Source: Sthenelais limicola
Taxonomy: Eukaryota > Annelida > Polychaeta > Phyllodocida > Sigalionidae
Reading direction: 5' to 3'
NCBI GenBank assembly: GCA_942159475.1
Contig: OW804094.1
Span: forward strand, 8,501,555 to 8,565,554
DNA: 64,000 bases
Below, piece by piece: positions 9,791 through 20,628 of the stretch; positions within the stretch are counted from its first letter, which is position 1, and the number at the start of each line of letters is the position of its first letter. The notes below the pieces were generated by a model. It was not told the origin of the DNA, searched no databases, and saw only the letters and a list, made by a program, of their open reading frames with translations. The position numbers and the translations under genes were made by a program.

Positions 9791-11878
9791 ATGTTGGGAT
9801 TGGACTACAGACTTATCAGTGGGAGTGGGGTGGTAGTTGATAGTTGTTATTTCAAAGTTGCTAAAGGCGGTTCCTTGTTCTGCTCTCTTACCTAGTCCCC
9901 ACAACAACATGTATTCAATGTGACACTGCTTGTGACTGTCAATATTATGTTGTTGTTCAGCAGGTACCATAGGTGGAGAGGAGTGGCGAGATCCTCCCTA
10001 CATGGTTCACTAACCTATTGATTTAATTAGAACCTGAATTTAAAAAGGGTAAAGGTAGCCAGAGGTGGGCTGGTTTACGCTGAATAAAATCTTGTTTGGC
10101 TGAAAGTGTGGCTTTCAATTTATTAAGCTATATGTATATCTCTATTGAAATTGAAAAAGAAATCATTTATTAGGGAGGAAATAACAGTCCAATTATAAAT
10201 CTCATATTAGGACTGTCTTTCTGACATTCGGTGGGTTTTAGGATAACTTTTATATTCAGATTGGAAGGATTTTGAGTTGTTGAGCTCTGCATTCAGACTC
10301 ATAAGTTGAGCAGATATCTCCAACTGCACTGGGGGCCGGCATGCACTAATGGTCACGCCAGCTTATTTTAGGGATTAGGAAATTAAGTCTGAATCCTTTA
10401 GCTTTCTCAGGGTATTATTTGCAATGTTAGAAATAATGGAAAAGAAAAGATTAGGATATATTGAAGGACTATTTCCAGGGTTTGCACGTAAAATTAGCAA
10501 ATCAGCGCTTTCAGTGTACAACTAGTAGAGCTAGAAGACTCTAACAATGAAAACATTCCTACAAAGGGATCTTGTGAATAAAACAAATTGAAAAATATAT
10601 ATTTTCCTGGAACACATCACCAATCTTATTGTTCTCAAACAATAAATAGGTAGCTTTTCTGCACTGAATTGGTACGTACACACTTTCAATACAACTCCTC
10701 TAGGGAGGGGATTGGGGTCACTTTCGGATAGTAGACAGTTTTAGCAAGCCTACCTATCCCGCCAACGCTAACCTAACCCTATCTTTTGTGCGTAATACGT
10801 CATCACGTCTTGCACTGCTGCTTATGTAATGAGCTAGATGCGTACGTCGGGACCCTATCAGAGCACGTTTGTATATTGAAGATCTACGCATCGTTCTCAG
10901 CAACATATTAACTAACTTTGGTAAACTAAAATACACTAGTTACACATGCAAAATAGTTTTTTCCCCTTAGTAATGAAATGGAGGCTCAAAGCCCGTTTAT
11001 TCAGCTTCAACCATGTGGTTATAATGGGCAATGCCAGACTGGCCATGAGACCTTCTGGACAACGGGACTGATCGATGGGAAGTCCTTGGGTTGAGACCTG
11101 TTTACATTCAAAACAGAAACAACCATGTGAAGAAGTAAGAAATATCTGGGTGAGAGGGTTCTATTGCCAGAGGCGTCGCTGGCAATTTCCAAGTGTGTGT
11201 GTGGGGGGGGGGACATATTTAAATAATATCTTGGACCTTTTTCCCATATTCATCTGTGAAGTGTACAACAACTTGAATCAGTTTTAAAGTCTAAAAATTA
11301 GTTCAAAGTTGCCAATATCTTTGGTAAATACTGATGAATTACAATAGTGCCGGTTCATTTTCTTTGATTAATCATTTTAAGACATTCATGTATATTGTTA
11401 CAAATCACTAAATAGAATCAGAAAGAGGTACAACAATCATTAAATAATCATCATAGAAGTATGAGAAAATTTCAAAGCATATTTCACTGAACTGATCTCA
11501 TGATAAAAAAAACTGGCAGATCATAGGGGAAATGAATAATCCAATCCTGTAGGCTGGTGGTACTTTGGTCGATGGGACGTAGCCTACTAGGGTTGAGGCC
11601 GGAAGCTTAAACTCTTTTTGCTGCAGGTGGCGCTAAGTACCAACGCATCCCTAAGAGATTAGGTTAGCGTCGTGGCGCTAGGTGTGTAGCGCTAAAACAG
11701 CCTATTGTTGAATGGTGTCAGACTCATCAAGTCATACCAATAAAAAGGACACAATGGAACTGTCTAATAGAGCAACATCGTTTCCTTATCGCCCGATGAT
11801 ATTGACACAATGTTCATGATTTCCTCCCTATGCATGCTGCCACTGTCCTTTTAGCACTGGGTAGAAATCTTTAGCACT
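9791..11878. other. Mostly unannotated spacer
   Basis: No gene is supported. A family B right-end fragment lies at about 10,517-10,620 (ends GGAACACATCACC). A (GT)n/G-run sits at about 11,193-11,211. Short frames at 10,754-10,936 and 11,075-11,287 lack motifs. Confidence 0.45.
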
Positions 11879-12116
11879 GGTCACATTTTCAGAAAATGTA
11901 CAATTGCCAGCTCTACACATTTAGTATATTCTGCTAAATTTGGCTGAAAAATATTGAATACTGAATAAATCTGAGAATATTAATTTTGGTATCGCATTGA
12001 TTTAAAGTATCAGTTCTGTTATGTTAAACTGCATTTTGAAGGTTATTTTTGTCTTATATGTGGGTTATTTGAGAGGATTGGTGAAGGCAAATTGTACATT
12101 TCTGAGAATCTGACCC
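11879..12116 (+). mobile_element. Family A element, complete
   Basis: Begins with a degenerate GGTCACATTTTCAGAAAATG and ends CTGACCC at 12116. The interior retains CATTGATTTAAAGTATCAG and GAGAGGATTGGTGAAGG. No clear 4-bp flanking duplication. Confidence 0.8.
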
Positions 12117-12389
12117 GTATACAGCTCACCAATCTTGTTCTATGACATGGTCTGGTACAAGGAAATTCAACAAACGATTCCGTCCTCCTTGGGGTTCTAC
12201 GAACGAGTAGGTATTGCCAGGATTAACCCTCTGTTGCACAATAAATAATGTTTAAAATACTTAGACAAAAACCCTCAAGATTTGTGGATAAAGCCATCTG
12301 CAGTGCAGGTCTTCCTTCCTGACTAACCATAAATAAACTGAAAATAAGATTGAATACAGAGAATACATTGATAGCGGAAGGAAACATTT

Positions 12390-12799
12390 GTGATGTGTTT
12401 CCGGAAAATGAGTCATAAGTTGCAAAATTGATATTTTTCAAAGTGTTTTTTTTTCACAAGATCACATTATTGGAATGTTCTACTTTTTAGAGAGTTCATC
12501 ACTTATACCTATATCAATCGATGTATCAAATTTCAGGACAATCTATGTAATATATCCTTTCGTTTTAAAGGTCCTCATATGGACTACATTTAGTAACTTT
12601 ACTGTTTATTCACCCCCAGAAATATTGGAAACTTTTTTTTTCAAAAACGAAAATATCAAACTTAAAATCTAGAAATACTTATTAGATTATTAGACTGTTT
12701 ACTATCATTGAAATCGGCTCGATCTCATCTTTTCAAATCTAATGGTATCTCAAAATCTATTTTTAGTGACTTATGACTCATTTTCCTGAAACACATCAC
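12390..12799 (+). mobile_element. Family B element, complete
   Basis: A 410-bp element from GTGATGTGTTTCCGGAAAAT to CTGAAACACATCAC, exactly flanked by ATTT (12386-12389 and 12800-12803). Inverted ends of roughly 40 bp each include GAGTCATAAG on the left and CTTATGACTC on the right. The AT-rich interior has no coding capacity. Confidence 0.87.
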
Positions 12800-12907
12800 A
12801 TTTATGTACAGTCCTTCTTCATGACTGTCAATGTCCACAATTAGTCTATGCATATTTTGATATGCACAGACTTAGTCCATTGAATCTTCATTTGTTATTC
12901 ATCATAT

Positions 12908-13146
12908 GGGTCAGATTTTCAGAAAGTGCACAATCTACAGTTCTACACATCTATTAAATCCTGCTAAATTAGAGTGAAAATTGATAAATACTATACCTGT
13001 ATATCTGAGTACATTATGTTTCGTATACATTCAATAAATCTCTCTGGTTGTGTTGAATTGTATTTTACACTTAATTTTCGTCTTACATTTGGGTTATTTG
13101 AGAAGATTGGAGAAGGTCAATTGTACATTTTCTGGAAATCTGACCC
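12908..13146 (+). mobile_element. Family A element, complete
   Basis: A 239-bp element from GGGTCAGATTTTCAGAAAGT to TCTGACCC, exactly flanked by ATAT (12904-12907 and 13147-13150). Confidence 0.87.
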
Positions 13147-13181
13147 ATATGACACATCGTATACCGTATGATGTGTCTTAT

Positions 13182-13414
13182 GGGTCGGAGCGTCAGAAAA
13201 TGTACAAATTGCATGGCAGCTCGCCACATTTAATGAATTCTGCTAAATAAGGCTGACAGAAATATAAATTCTAGGTGTATCTGGTGTATTTGGTATTGCC
13301 TTGAACTAAGAAATCTGTTTGGTTTTGTTGAACTGTATTTATAACCTCATTTTTGTCTTAGATCTGGGTTATTTGAGACGATTGGAGAAGGCGAATTGTA
13401 CATTTTCTGACACT
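13182..13414 (+). mobile_element. Family A element, degenerate ends
   Basis: Starts GGGTCGGAGCGTCAGAAAAT and ends GTACATTTTCTGACAC; the final CTGACCC has decayed. It begins 35 bp after the preceding A copy. Confidence 0.75.
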
Positions 13415-13690
13415 TATATATATCGTACAATTTCATCTTATTTTTATGAGACACACCCCTTTTTCAATTGCATTTAAATCCTCTATCAAACCAGTTTCTT
13501 ACTCGATCCCTCCTTTGGGAGCAGCCTATCACCCTAGAGGTAGTACATAAACTGTGGTAACGAGAGTGGAAAAGTAGCAGTTTCTAGATCCCAATGGAAT
13601 AGGTGATCCTTCCAAAATCCTCCAAATTCTGCGAGTATTTGCCTGGTCTCAGGGACGAATACGAATGTATGGTAATAAGCGGTAGTCTAT

Positions 13691-13921
13691 GGGTCAGATT
13701 TTCAGAAAATGTACGCCTTCACCAATCCCCTCAAATAACCCACATTTAAGACAAAAATGAGCTTCAAAATGCAGTTGAACATAACAGAACTGATACTTTC
13801 AATCAATGCGATACCAAATTATATTCATATATACCTGGTTTTCAACATTTCGCAGCCTAATTAAGCAGAATTTCCTAAATGTGTACAGCTGCCAATTGTA
13901 CATTTTTTGAAAATCTCACCC
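13691..13921 (-). mobile_element. Family A element, inverted
   Basis: A 231-bp element from GGGTCAGATTTTCAGAAAAT to CTCACCC, exactly flanked by CTAT (13687-13690 and 13922-13925). A short internal deletion near the left end removes the CAATT step. Confidence 0.85.
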
Positions 13922-13954
13922 CTATAATCTGCCCACTCACAAGCTTTAATCTAT

Positions 13955-14024
13955 GGGTCCGATCGTCGCAAAATGTACAATCGGCAGCTCTATACATTTA
14001 GTAAATTCTGCTTTACTCTATAGA
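13955..14024 (+). mobile_element. Family A element, left fragment
   Basis: Only the left end remains: GGGTCCGATCGTCGCAAAAT then CAGCTCTATACATTTAGTAA. Homology stops at about 14,024. Confidence 0.65.
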
Positions 14025-14048
14025 GGTTTGGCATAGCCGCCATTAAGT

Positions 14049-14193
14049 GTCATGTGTGTCAGGAAAATGAGTCATAAGTCGCAAAATGGGTGTTTTTCAA
14101 GGTCGTTTACTTACAAGATCTCTTTGTTGAAATATGTTCCTTTTTGGGGTGTCTAGTCCTTGTGGTTGTATGAATACATCTACCAAATTTCGT
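14049..14193 (+). mobile_element. Family B element, left fragment
   Basis: Left inverted repeat with a damaged terminus (CATGTGTGTCAGGAAAATGA), then ACAAGATCTCTTTGTTG and ATGAATACATCTACCAAATT. It is truncated where a different GGGTCAG-ended element begins. Confidence 0.72.
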
Positions 14194-14197
14194 GACT

Positions 14198-14347
14198 GGG
14201 TCAGATTTTCCAATTGTGCTGTTTTGCCCAAAAGCTGCACCTTATGGGGGTGATTTTTCTTTTTCTTTAAATAGATTAATTGAACTCTTGATAATAAACT
14301 ATAGACCGTGAGGATCTAGGAAATGTTTATTCCAACAAGACTGACCC
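14198..14347. mobile_element. Short element with family A-like termini
   Basis: Starts GGGTCAGATTTTCCAATTGT and ends ACTGACCC at 14347, but the 130-bp interior matches no other A copy. It could be a separate non-autonomous family using the same ends, an A element with a replaced core, or coincidence of two fragments. Flanks GACT and ATCT do not match. Confidence 0.4.
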
Positions 14348-14731
14348 ATCTAAGGCCACAATAGAGCTTTTGTAAAATATCCCACCTCAGAGGCTAACGT
14401 TAGCACCCCCTGCCATGTTAATTTTCTTTTCTTACATATTTCTATTTCAGTCTTTGATACCCATATCTCATTATATGCACATGTATTCTATATCTCATCA
14501 TCATTTATCCTGTAAAATCCTGTAAAATCCTGTTTATTAATTATATCAGAGCGTTTCTTAGATCATTCCATTGATCGAGGTTATTGAATTCACCCATTTC
14601 TTGGGACACTTATTGACTGTCTTCAGCAAATGCCTGAAATTTAAATCAATTGTACCCGAAACAGATCCGGGTCTTTATTGAACGGTGTCTGACCTTAAAA
14701 CTTTCTCAGGATCTATAATGGGCCAAGACCC
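14348..14731. other. No recognised feature
   Basis: AT-rich sequence with a short tandem of TCCTGTAAAA near 14,510. No gene or family member is recognised. Confidence 0.45.
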
Positions 14732-15203
14732 ACAAGATCTCTTTGTCGGTCAGAATTTCGGAAAATGTACAATTGGCAACTCTACTCATTCAGGAAATTC
14801 TGCTAAATTTGGCTGGAAAATGATGAATACTGAATATATCTGAATATGTTTGGTGTCGCATTGATTTAAAGTATCAGTTCTGTTATGTTAAACTGCATTT
14901 TGAAGTTCATTTGTTGTCTTCAATGTGGGTTATTTGAGAGGATTGGTGAAGACTAATTGTACATTTTTCTGAGAATCTGACTCTTATAGGAATGTCGTCA
15001 TCTTTGGGATGTTCGTAGTATAAAACAAGTTACCAAATTCCAAGGCAGTATATTAAATTCATCAATGCATCGGATAGAGTATATTTAGTTACTTGACTAG
15101 CATTTGTCCTTCTTAAACTATTGCAAACACTTTTAAAAAAATAGGATGATATTTCAAAATATTTCGTTTGCGACTGGTGATTCATTTTCTTGTAACACAT
15201 CAC
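14732..15203 (+). mobile_element. Family B element, partial, interrupted by a family A element
   Basis: ACAAGATCTCTTTG (14732-14745) resumes as AGGAATGTCGTCATCTTTGG after the A copy at 14,748-14,983 and runs to GTAACACATCAC at 15203. The leftmost 70 bp is missing. The A element therefore inserted into an existing B element. Confidence 0.75.
14748..14983 (+). mobile_element. Family A element nested in family B
   Basis: A 236-bp element from GGTCAGAATTTCGGAAAATG to CTGACTC, with the standard interior. It is inserted in the B sequence between CTCTTTG and AGGAATG. Confidence 0.8.
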
Positions 15204-15225
15204 ATAAATGTTTGATATGCTATAT

Positions 15226-15619
15226 GTGATGTGTTTCAGGAAAATCAGTCATAAGTAGCAAACTTCCCATTTTTCAAAGTGTTTTATTCAAAAGATCTCT
15301 TTGTGTGAATATTTTTTTAGGGGGCTTAACGCTGTCTATAGCATAAACACATGAACCAAAATTCAAGACAAAGCATTGAATATAGCCATGGATTTCTATG
15401 CTAATCTTATAGAGTACATTTAATTACTTTACTGGTTATTGCCCCCAAGAAATAGTGCAAAGTTTTTTTTTCACAAACAAAAATATCAAACTTGAAATGT
15501 AGAAATAGTTATAAGATTATTAGACTGTTTACTATCATTGGAATCGGCTTGATCTTATCTTTTTAAATTATCTCAAAATCTATTTTTTGCGACTTGTGAC
15601 TCATTTTCACACAGCTCAC
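15226..15619 (+). mobile_element. Family B element, complete
   Basis: A 394-bp element beginning GTGATGTGTTTCAGGAAAAT, with its right end shortened to CACAGCTCAC. Exactly flanked by ATAT (15222-15225 and 15620-15623). Confidence 0.85.
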
Positions 15620-15683
15620 ATATGTTCGAGTTAGAGGCCCTATTTCAATATATTCTAGCTCTAAGTGACAACCTTCCTAAATT

Positions 15684-16090
15684 GTGATGTGTTCCAGGAA
15701 AATGAGTCATAAGTCGCAAAATTGATATTTTTCAAAGTGATATATTTCCAAGATCTCTTTGTAGGAATGTCCTCATTTTTGGTATGACTAACGCTGGATG
15801 AAGTATAAATACATGTACCAAATTGCAAGACAGTGTATTAAATATTGTCATGCATTTGTAGGGTCATTCCATAGAGTATATTTACCTACTTTAATAATAA
15901 TTGTCCACGTAAAAATGTTGAAAACATTTTTTTCAGAAATAAAAATATCAAACTTAAAGTATAGAAATACCTATTAGATGCCCTTAATGTTTATATTCAT
16001 TGGAATCCCCTTGGTCTCACCTTTTCAAATATGATAATATCACAAATTCAATTTTTAGGACTTATGACTCATTTTCCTGAAACACATCAC
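15684..16090 (+). mobile_element. Family B element, complete
   Basis: A 407-bp element from GTGATGTGTTCCAGGAAAAT to CTGAAACACATCAC, exactly flanked by AATT (15680-15683 and 16091-16094). Confidence 0.88.
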
Positions 16091-16269
16091 AATTGTCGAC
16101 TTTACTGTCTGTATGGCTTGTGCTGTGGTAAAACAAATAGACACTCGAGTAGGGGCTTTCAAGGCATTATCTGATTAAATAGTGGATTGTTGAATCAATG
16201 CTTAACGACCTTTGGGGACACTCAAATGAACATTCAAGTACATCCCGGCCTTTCTGTTTCATTGTACTT

Positions 16270-16673
16270 GTGATCCGTTTCAGGAAAATAGTCATAAGTT
16301 GCAAAATATCGATTTTGAGATATCACCATATTTGAAAAGAGGACATCAAGCTGATTCCAATGATAGTAAACACTAGGACATGTAATAAGGATTTCTATAT
16401 TTTTAAGTTTTATATTTTTATTTTTGAAAAAAAAAGTTTGCAATGTTTCTAGATGGGTAATTTCCACTAAAGTAACTAAATATACTCCATACAAAGGCCT
16501 TCAAAACACAGATATAATTATACAATATCCCGAAATTTATTACATGTATTCATATGACTATAAGTGCTAAACCCTCTAAAGATCAGAACATTTCAACAAA
16601 GAGATCTTGTAACAAAATGCTTTGAAAAATATCAATTTTGCGACTTATACCTCATTTTCATGAAACACATCAC
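16270..16673 (-). mobile_element. Family B element, opposite orientation
   Basis: Begins GTGATCCGTTTCAGGAAAAT and carries ATATCACCATATTTGAAAAG, the reverse-complement arrangement of the interior. Ends ATGAAACACATCAC. Flanks ACTT and ATTT match 3 of 4. Confidence 0.83.
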
Positions 16674-16691
16674 ATTTAATAACGGTTAATA

Positions 16692-17160
16692 GGGCATCTC
16701 CACTATAAAGGAAAATCGGCGGCGACAATTTATTTTGTTGTCCACTAACATCAGTTCATTTCATGTTTGCAATGAAAACCCAAATGGAGGAGTGTCAGAT
16801 GTGTTGCCACATTCTCTGGAAACTGTTGTGTCTGAATGGATATTTGTTGCAACAAATTAGTGGGCAACAACAAAATTTGTCGTTGCGGTTTTCTCTCTAG
16901 TGGAGTCGCCGCGTTATGCTTGGCACTGATGTTGCAGAATGTGTTGCTGCCGTTTTTCCTCTAGTGGAGTTTGGTTAAAAAGTGTAAATATTGCAGCAGG
17001 GCTGGTGGTATATAGTGGCATCGAACGCATTTATAAACAACAATATAGTTTTCACATTCTTCTAGTCTTTTTGTATAAACATGATTAAAGGAATTAATGA
17101 CCTCCATTTCAACAAATTAGTGGGCAGCAACAACATTTGTCAACGCCGTGGAGTCACCCT
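16692..17160. mobile_element. Foldback element G with secondary fragments
   Basis: The core (16,692-16,912) is a large imperfect palindrome. GGGCATCTCCACTATAAAGG pairs with TCTCTAGTGGAGTCGCC at the right. GACAATTTATTTTGTTGTCC pairs with the CAACAACAAAATTTGTCG region. Further partial arms occur at about 16,940-16,973 (CTCTAGTGGAG) and 17,105-17,155 (CAACAAATTAGTGGGCAGC), implying at least one more, interrupted copy. No coding sequence. Confidence 0.65.
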
Positions 17161-17287
17161 ATAATGCTTAATAAAGCAACCACTGTGCGATATAGTCTCA
17201 TATTTGATTCCTTCTGATTAAAGTACCAAACTTCCTCATACTATATGACTTATATTTATAAATACAGCTGGATTTATCAAGTAATAT

Positions 17288-17695
17288 GTGATGTATTTCA
17301 GGAAAATGAGTCATAAGTCGCAAAAAATCGATTTTGAGATACCATTATATTTGAAAAGATGAGATCAAGCCGATTCCAATGATAGTAAACAGTCTAATAA
17401 TCAAATAAGTATTTTTAGATTTAAAGTTTGATATTTTCGTTTTTGAAAAAGAAATTTACCAATATTTCTGGGGGTCAATTATCAGTAAAGTAACCAAATA
17501 TACTCCACATGAGGACCTTTAAAAGGCAAGCATATGTTACATAGATTGTCCTGAAATTTGATACATCGATTGATATAGCTATAAATGATGAACTCCCTAA
17601 AGATTAGAACATTCCAATGATATGATCTTGTGAAAAAAACACTTTGAAAAATATCAATTTTGCGACTTATGACTCATTTTCCTGAAACACATCAC
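17288..17695 (-). mobile_element. Family B element, complete
   Basis: A 408-bp element from GTGATGTATTTCAGGAAAAT to CTGAAACACATCAC. Flanks ATAT and AAAT match 3 of 4. The interior is in the ATACCATTATATTTGAAAAG orientation and closely matches the copy at 62,920. Confidence 0.85.
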
Positions 17696-17696
17696 A

Positions 17697-17787
17697 AATG
17701 ACTTTTAAGATGAGTTGGGAAAAAAATGGAACAAGAAGTAGAAAATGTTCAGTTCTTGACCGACGTTAACTGAGAGTGGAGCTTTAA
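17697..17787 (+). repeat. Dispersed repeat F
   Basis: About 90 bp homologous, in reverse complement, to about 62,533-62,618. Shared landmarks are AAGTAGAAAATGTTCA, TTCTTGACCGACGTTAAC and GAGAGTG followed by GGCTTTAA or GAGCTTTAA. Both copies lie next to a family B terminus. Function unknown. Confidence 0.7.
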
Positions 17788-17972
17788 ACCCTGCCCACAT
17801 ACAGCCAATTTGCCCCCCGATTCAGGTCTCCCGATTAATCCTATGATTTGATTTCAAATCCTGGTTTATGTTATTTCAAAAACATAAACCAAGACTTGAA
17901 GTCATAGGATTAATCAGGAGACCAAAATCAGGGGGCAATTGGGAGGCAAATCGGCTGTGTGTGGGCAGGGTC
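17788..17972. mobile_element. Palindromic piggyBac-like MITE at TTAA
   Basis: A 185-bp near-perfect hairpin. The left arm runs ACCCTGCCCACATACAGCC...GATTAATCCTATGA, and the right arm is its reverse complement to TGTGGGCAGGGTC, with a roughly 10-bp loop near 17,872-17,882. It is flanked by TTAA at 17,784-17,787 and 17,973-17,976. TTAA duplication and CCC-type termini are the piggyBac hallmark. The related F copy at 62,541 has a single TTAA there and no hairpin. Confidence 0.72.
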
Positions 17973-18140
17973 TTAACTTTCTGATTAATTCTTATATAAC
18001 GTGTATCTACTTTAAAGTGTCTGCGTTCTGTTCCCATCGTGAACAATTACAGTCTAGACAGCATGTGTTAATGATTACTAAGGGGAGTGGGTGTATCGAT
18101 TGTCTCACTGTATTACTTAAAACAAGGAAAATGTTGAACG

Positions 18141-18372
18141 GGGCAGATTGTCAGAAAATGCACATTCGACAGTTCTACACATCTATCAAATTCTTAAATC
18201 AGAGTAAAAAATGATATATACTGAGTACATCTGAGTGTATTTCGTATTGTATTCATTCAATAAATCTGTCTGGTCAGGTTGAACTGTATTTTGAACCTCA
18301 TTTTAGTCTTAAATTTGGGTTATTTAAGGGGAGTGGTGAAGGCCTAGTGTACATTTTCAGCACAATTGACCC
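18141..18372 (+). mobile_element. Family A element
   Basis: Begins GGGCAGATTGTCAGAAAATG and ends TTGACCC. The interior is the diverged type, with CATTCAATAAATCTGTCTGG. Flanks AACG and ATCG do not match exactly. Confidence 0.8.
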
Positions 18373-18520
18373 ATCGATTTTCTCAGTGTATTACTTGCAC
18401 AATTATTCGAAAAGCAAGGAAAATATTGACTTGTTGCTGGAATGAAACTGACAAGGAAGGAAACACAAGCAGTCACGCGTGCTGATATGAAATGGGAGTT
18501 GCGTAATGAATGAGGATATT

Positions 18521-18927
18521 AGGGAGATTTAGCAACTACAACGCATCAACACAACACTAACGCATCCACTATCTTTGCGTTGTGGGCATCTCTAGGCAAG
18601 GTAGGCGTTTTGAGAGGTCCCCAGATCTGTAATAATAGGGAGGTTTAGCAACCACAATGTACCAACAAAACAGTAACGCATCCATTAACTATTACTACAT
18701 TATTACCGTTGTCGGGACATCTCGGGAGTCCTGAATTGAAGATGCCTTCAGCCTAGTGCGTTTCGAGATATCCCAACAGCGGTAACAATGTACAAATAAT
18801 TAGTGGATGCGTTAGTGTTGCGTTGGTGCGTTGTGGTTGCTAAATCTCCTCATTGTACCACCACATCACAAGAAGCTAGTGGATGCTTAAGCCTTGTGTT
18901 GGTGCGTTGTGGTTGCTAAATCTCTCT
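18521..18927. mobile_element. Foldback element E, outer copy
   Basis: The left arm AGGGAGATTTAGCAACTACA, continuing with AACGCATCCACT, pairs with the right arm TAGTGGATGC then GGTTGCTAAATCTCTCT. The element is split at about 18,638 by a second, complete copy of the same family. No coding sequence. Confidence 0.72.
18638..18848. mobile_element. Foldback element E, inner nested copy
   Basis: A 211-bp palindrome with arms of about 85 bp. AGGGAGGTTTAGCAACCACA and TTACCGTTGTCGGGACATCT on the left pair with GAGATATCCCAACAGCGGTA and GTGGTTGCTAAATCTCC on the right. Confidence 0.72.
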
Positions 18928-18992
18928 ATTGGTGTTCTCGCCAGACTGATGATTATATCTAAAAGACACTTGGATTGATATCTGTGTCTCAA

Positions 18993-19288
18993 TAGGTGAT
19001 TTGCTTAGCCGCTATTTTGAATCTTGATTTTCCTGAAACACATCACAAATGTTATATGGGACTATGGTATATGTTATATGGTATAGTATACAATCTATAG
19101 AAAACATGCCATGTTCAGCATGGGGTATTCATCAATGCTCTAATGTCAATATCCATGTGTTTTACATGTTTCCCTGACACAAGTCCCCATCATTCCCATC
19201 ATGCATTCTTGCAATTTTAGATAAAAAAATATGTCCAATATGTGAATTTCAGATTTCAACTGAATCCATCCCATGATGTCTGTGTTTG
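18993..19288 (-). mobile_element. Family D element, inverted, carrying a family B end remnant
   Basis: Reads as family D in reverse: AATAGGTGATTTGCTTAGCC, CATTTTGAATC-like sequence, then GAAAACATGCCATGTTCAGC and CAATATCCATGTGTTTTACA. Right after the first 35 bp it contains TTCCTGAAACACATCACAAA, the extreme right end of family B. It abuts the direct-orientation D copy at 19,289. Confidence 0.7.
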
Positions 19289-19648
19289 AATAGGGGATTT
19301 GCATGTGCCACTGCGCATGTCTGTTACAGTGCATGTTGGGATGGATGCTTTTGAAATCTGACATACAAATATTTGGCATTATTTCAAATGGAAATTGCAT
19401 GAATGTTTTCAACAATATCATAGCTTGTGTAAATGATCTATGAAAACCAAATGCATGATGGGATTATATTATATTTAGTTACTTGTTATGGACACATGTA
19501 TAACACATGGATATTGGCAAAAAAGCAGTGATGAATATTCCATGATGAACATGACATAATAATTTTCTATAGATTTTACACGGTACCATTAGTCCGTTAA
19601 TTTCATGTGAATCAAGAATCAAGATGGCGGCTATGCAAGTCCCTTATT
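19289..19648 (+). mobile_element. Family D element, complete
   Basis: A 360-bp element from AATAGGGGATTTGCATGTGC to CTATGCAAGTCCCTTATT. It shares CACTGCGCATGTCTGTTACA and AAGATGGCGGCTATGCAA with the other D copies. Confidence 0.8.
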
Positions 19649-20019
19649 TAGATTTGGTAGAAATATCAAAGGTTTGGGGCTAGTGAGTAATGAATAATGA
19701 AGTGTCTAATATTATAATGATATAAAATGTTATATTGATATGTACTCTCTCTTCCTGGACGCACTTGTTTAATTACACTTGTATTCAATTTCAATTTCAA
19801 TTGCACTGTCCACTGTAGTACTGCCACACAAGAAAAGAATTCAGTAAAATACTTCAGAAAATATCAATATCCAAGCTCTCATTAAATACCTTAAGTATCC
19901 ATATCCAATCGGGAAAACCTGTTTTATGTACAGTATTATGAGCAGTTATTACGTACAACTGTGACGATGTTTACTGAGCTGTATTATTGTATTTTGTGTT
20001 TTATTTTTATTCTGTGTAT
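19649..20019. other. No recognised feature
   Basis: AT-rich spacer between a D and a B element. No gene or repeat family recognised. Confidence 0.45.
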
Positions 20020-20421
20020 GTGATGTGTTTTAAGAAAATGAGTCATAAGTCGCAACATTGATATTTTTCAAAGTGATATATTCCCACAATCTCTTTGTGG
20101 GAATTATCTCATTTTTGGTGTGACTAACGCTGGCTGAAGTATGTACCAAAATGCAAGACAGTGTATCAAATATTGTCATGCATTCATAGGGTCATCCCAT
20201 AGAGTATATTTAGCTACTTTAATAGTAACTGTCCACCCAAAAATATTAAAACGTTTTTTTTTTCATGAATAAAAATATCAAACTTAAAATATAGAAATAC
20301 TTATTGGATGCCCTTAATGTTTATATTCATTGGAATCCCCTCGATCTCATCTTTTCAAATATGATAACATCACAAGATCCAATTTTTGCGACTTATGACT
20401 CATTTTCCTGAAACACATCAG
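20020..20421 (+). mobile_element. Family B element, complete
   Basis: Runs from GTGATGTGTTTTAAGAAAAT to CTGAAACACATCAG, about 402 bp. Flanks GTAT and ATAT match 3 of 4. Its interior closely resembles the copy at 15,684. Confidence 0.85.
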
Positions 20422-20628
20422 ATATGCCACTCTAATAGTCTGGCAAACTATCCTTTTAAGGTAACTGCTGGGAGAGCTGGATCTTATCCAGAAGCCTGCT
20501 TACCCATGTGTCATCCTCTTTACCTGCACTTGGCAAATAAAGTAATCCAATCCAATTTCATTTTTCTTAATAGTTGGAGTGGAAATATTTTCTCCCACTC
20601 GAGACACTTTTCAACCTCTGAATTATAT

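Noticed and set aside
17939..18214. 91-codon plus-strand frame
   Set aside because: It runs across the right arm of a palindromic MITE and into a family A element, so it has no coherent origin.
19146..19421. 91-codon minus-strand frame
   Set aside because: It lies across two family D elements in opposite orientation. No conserved motif.
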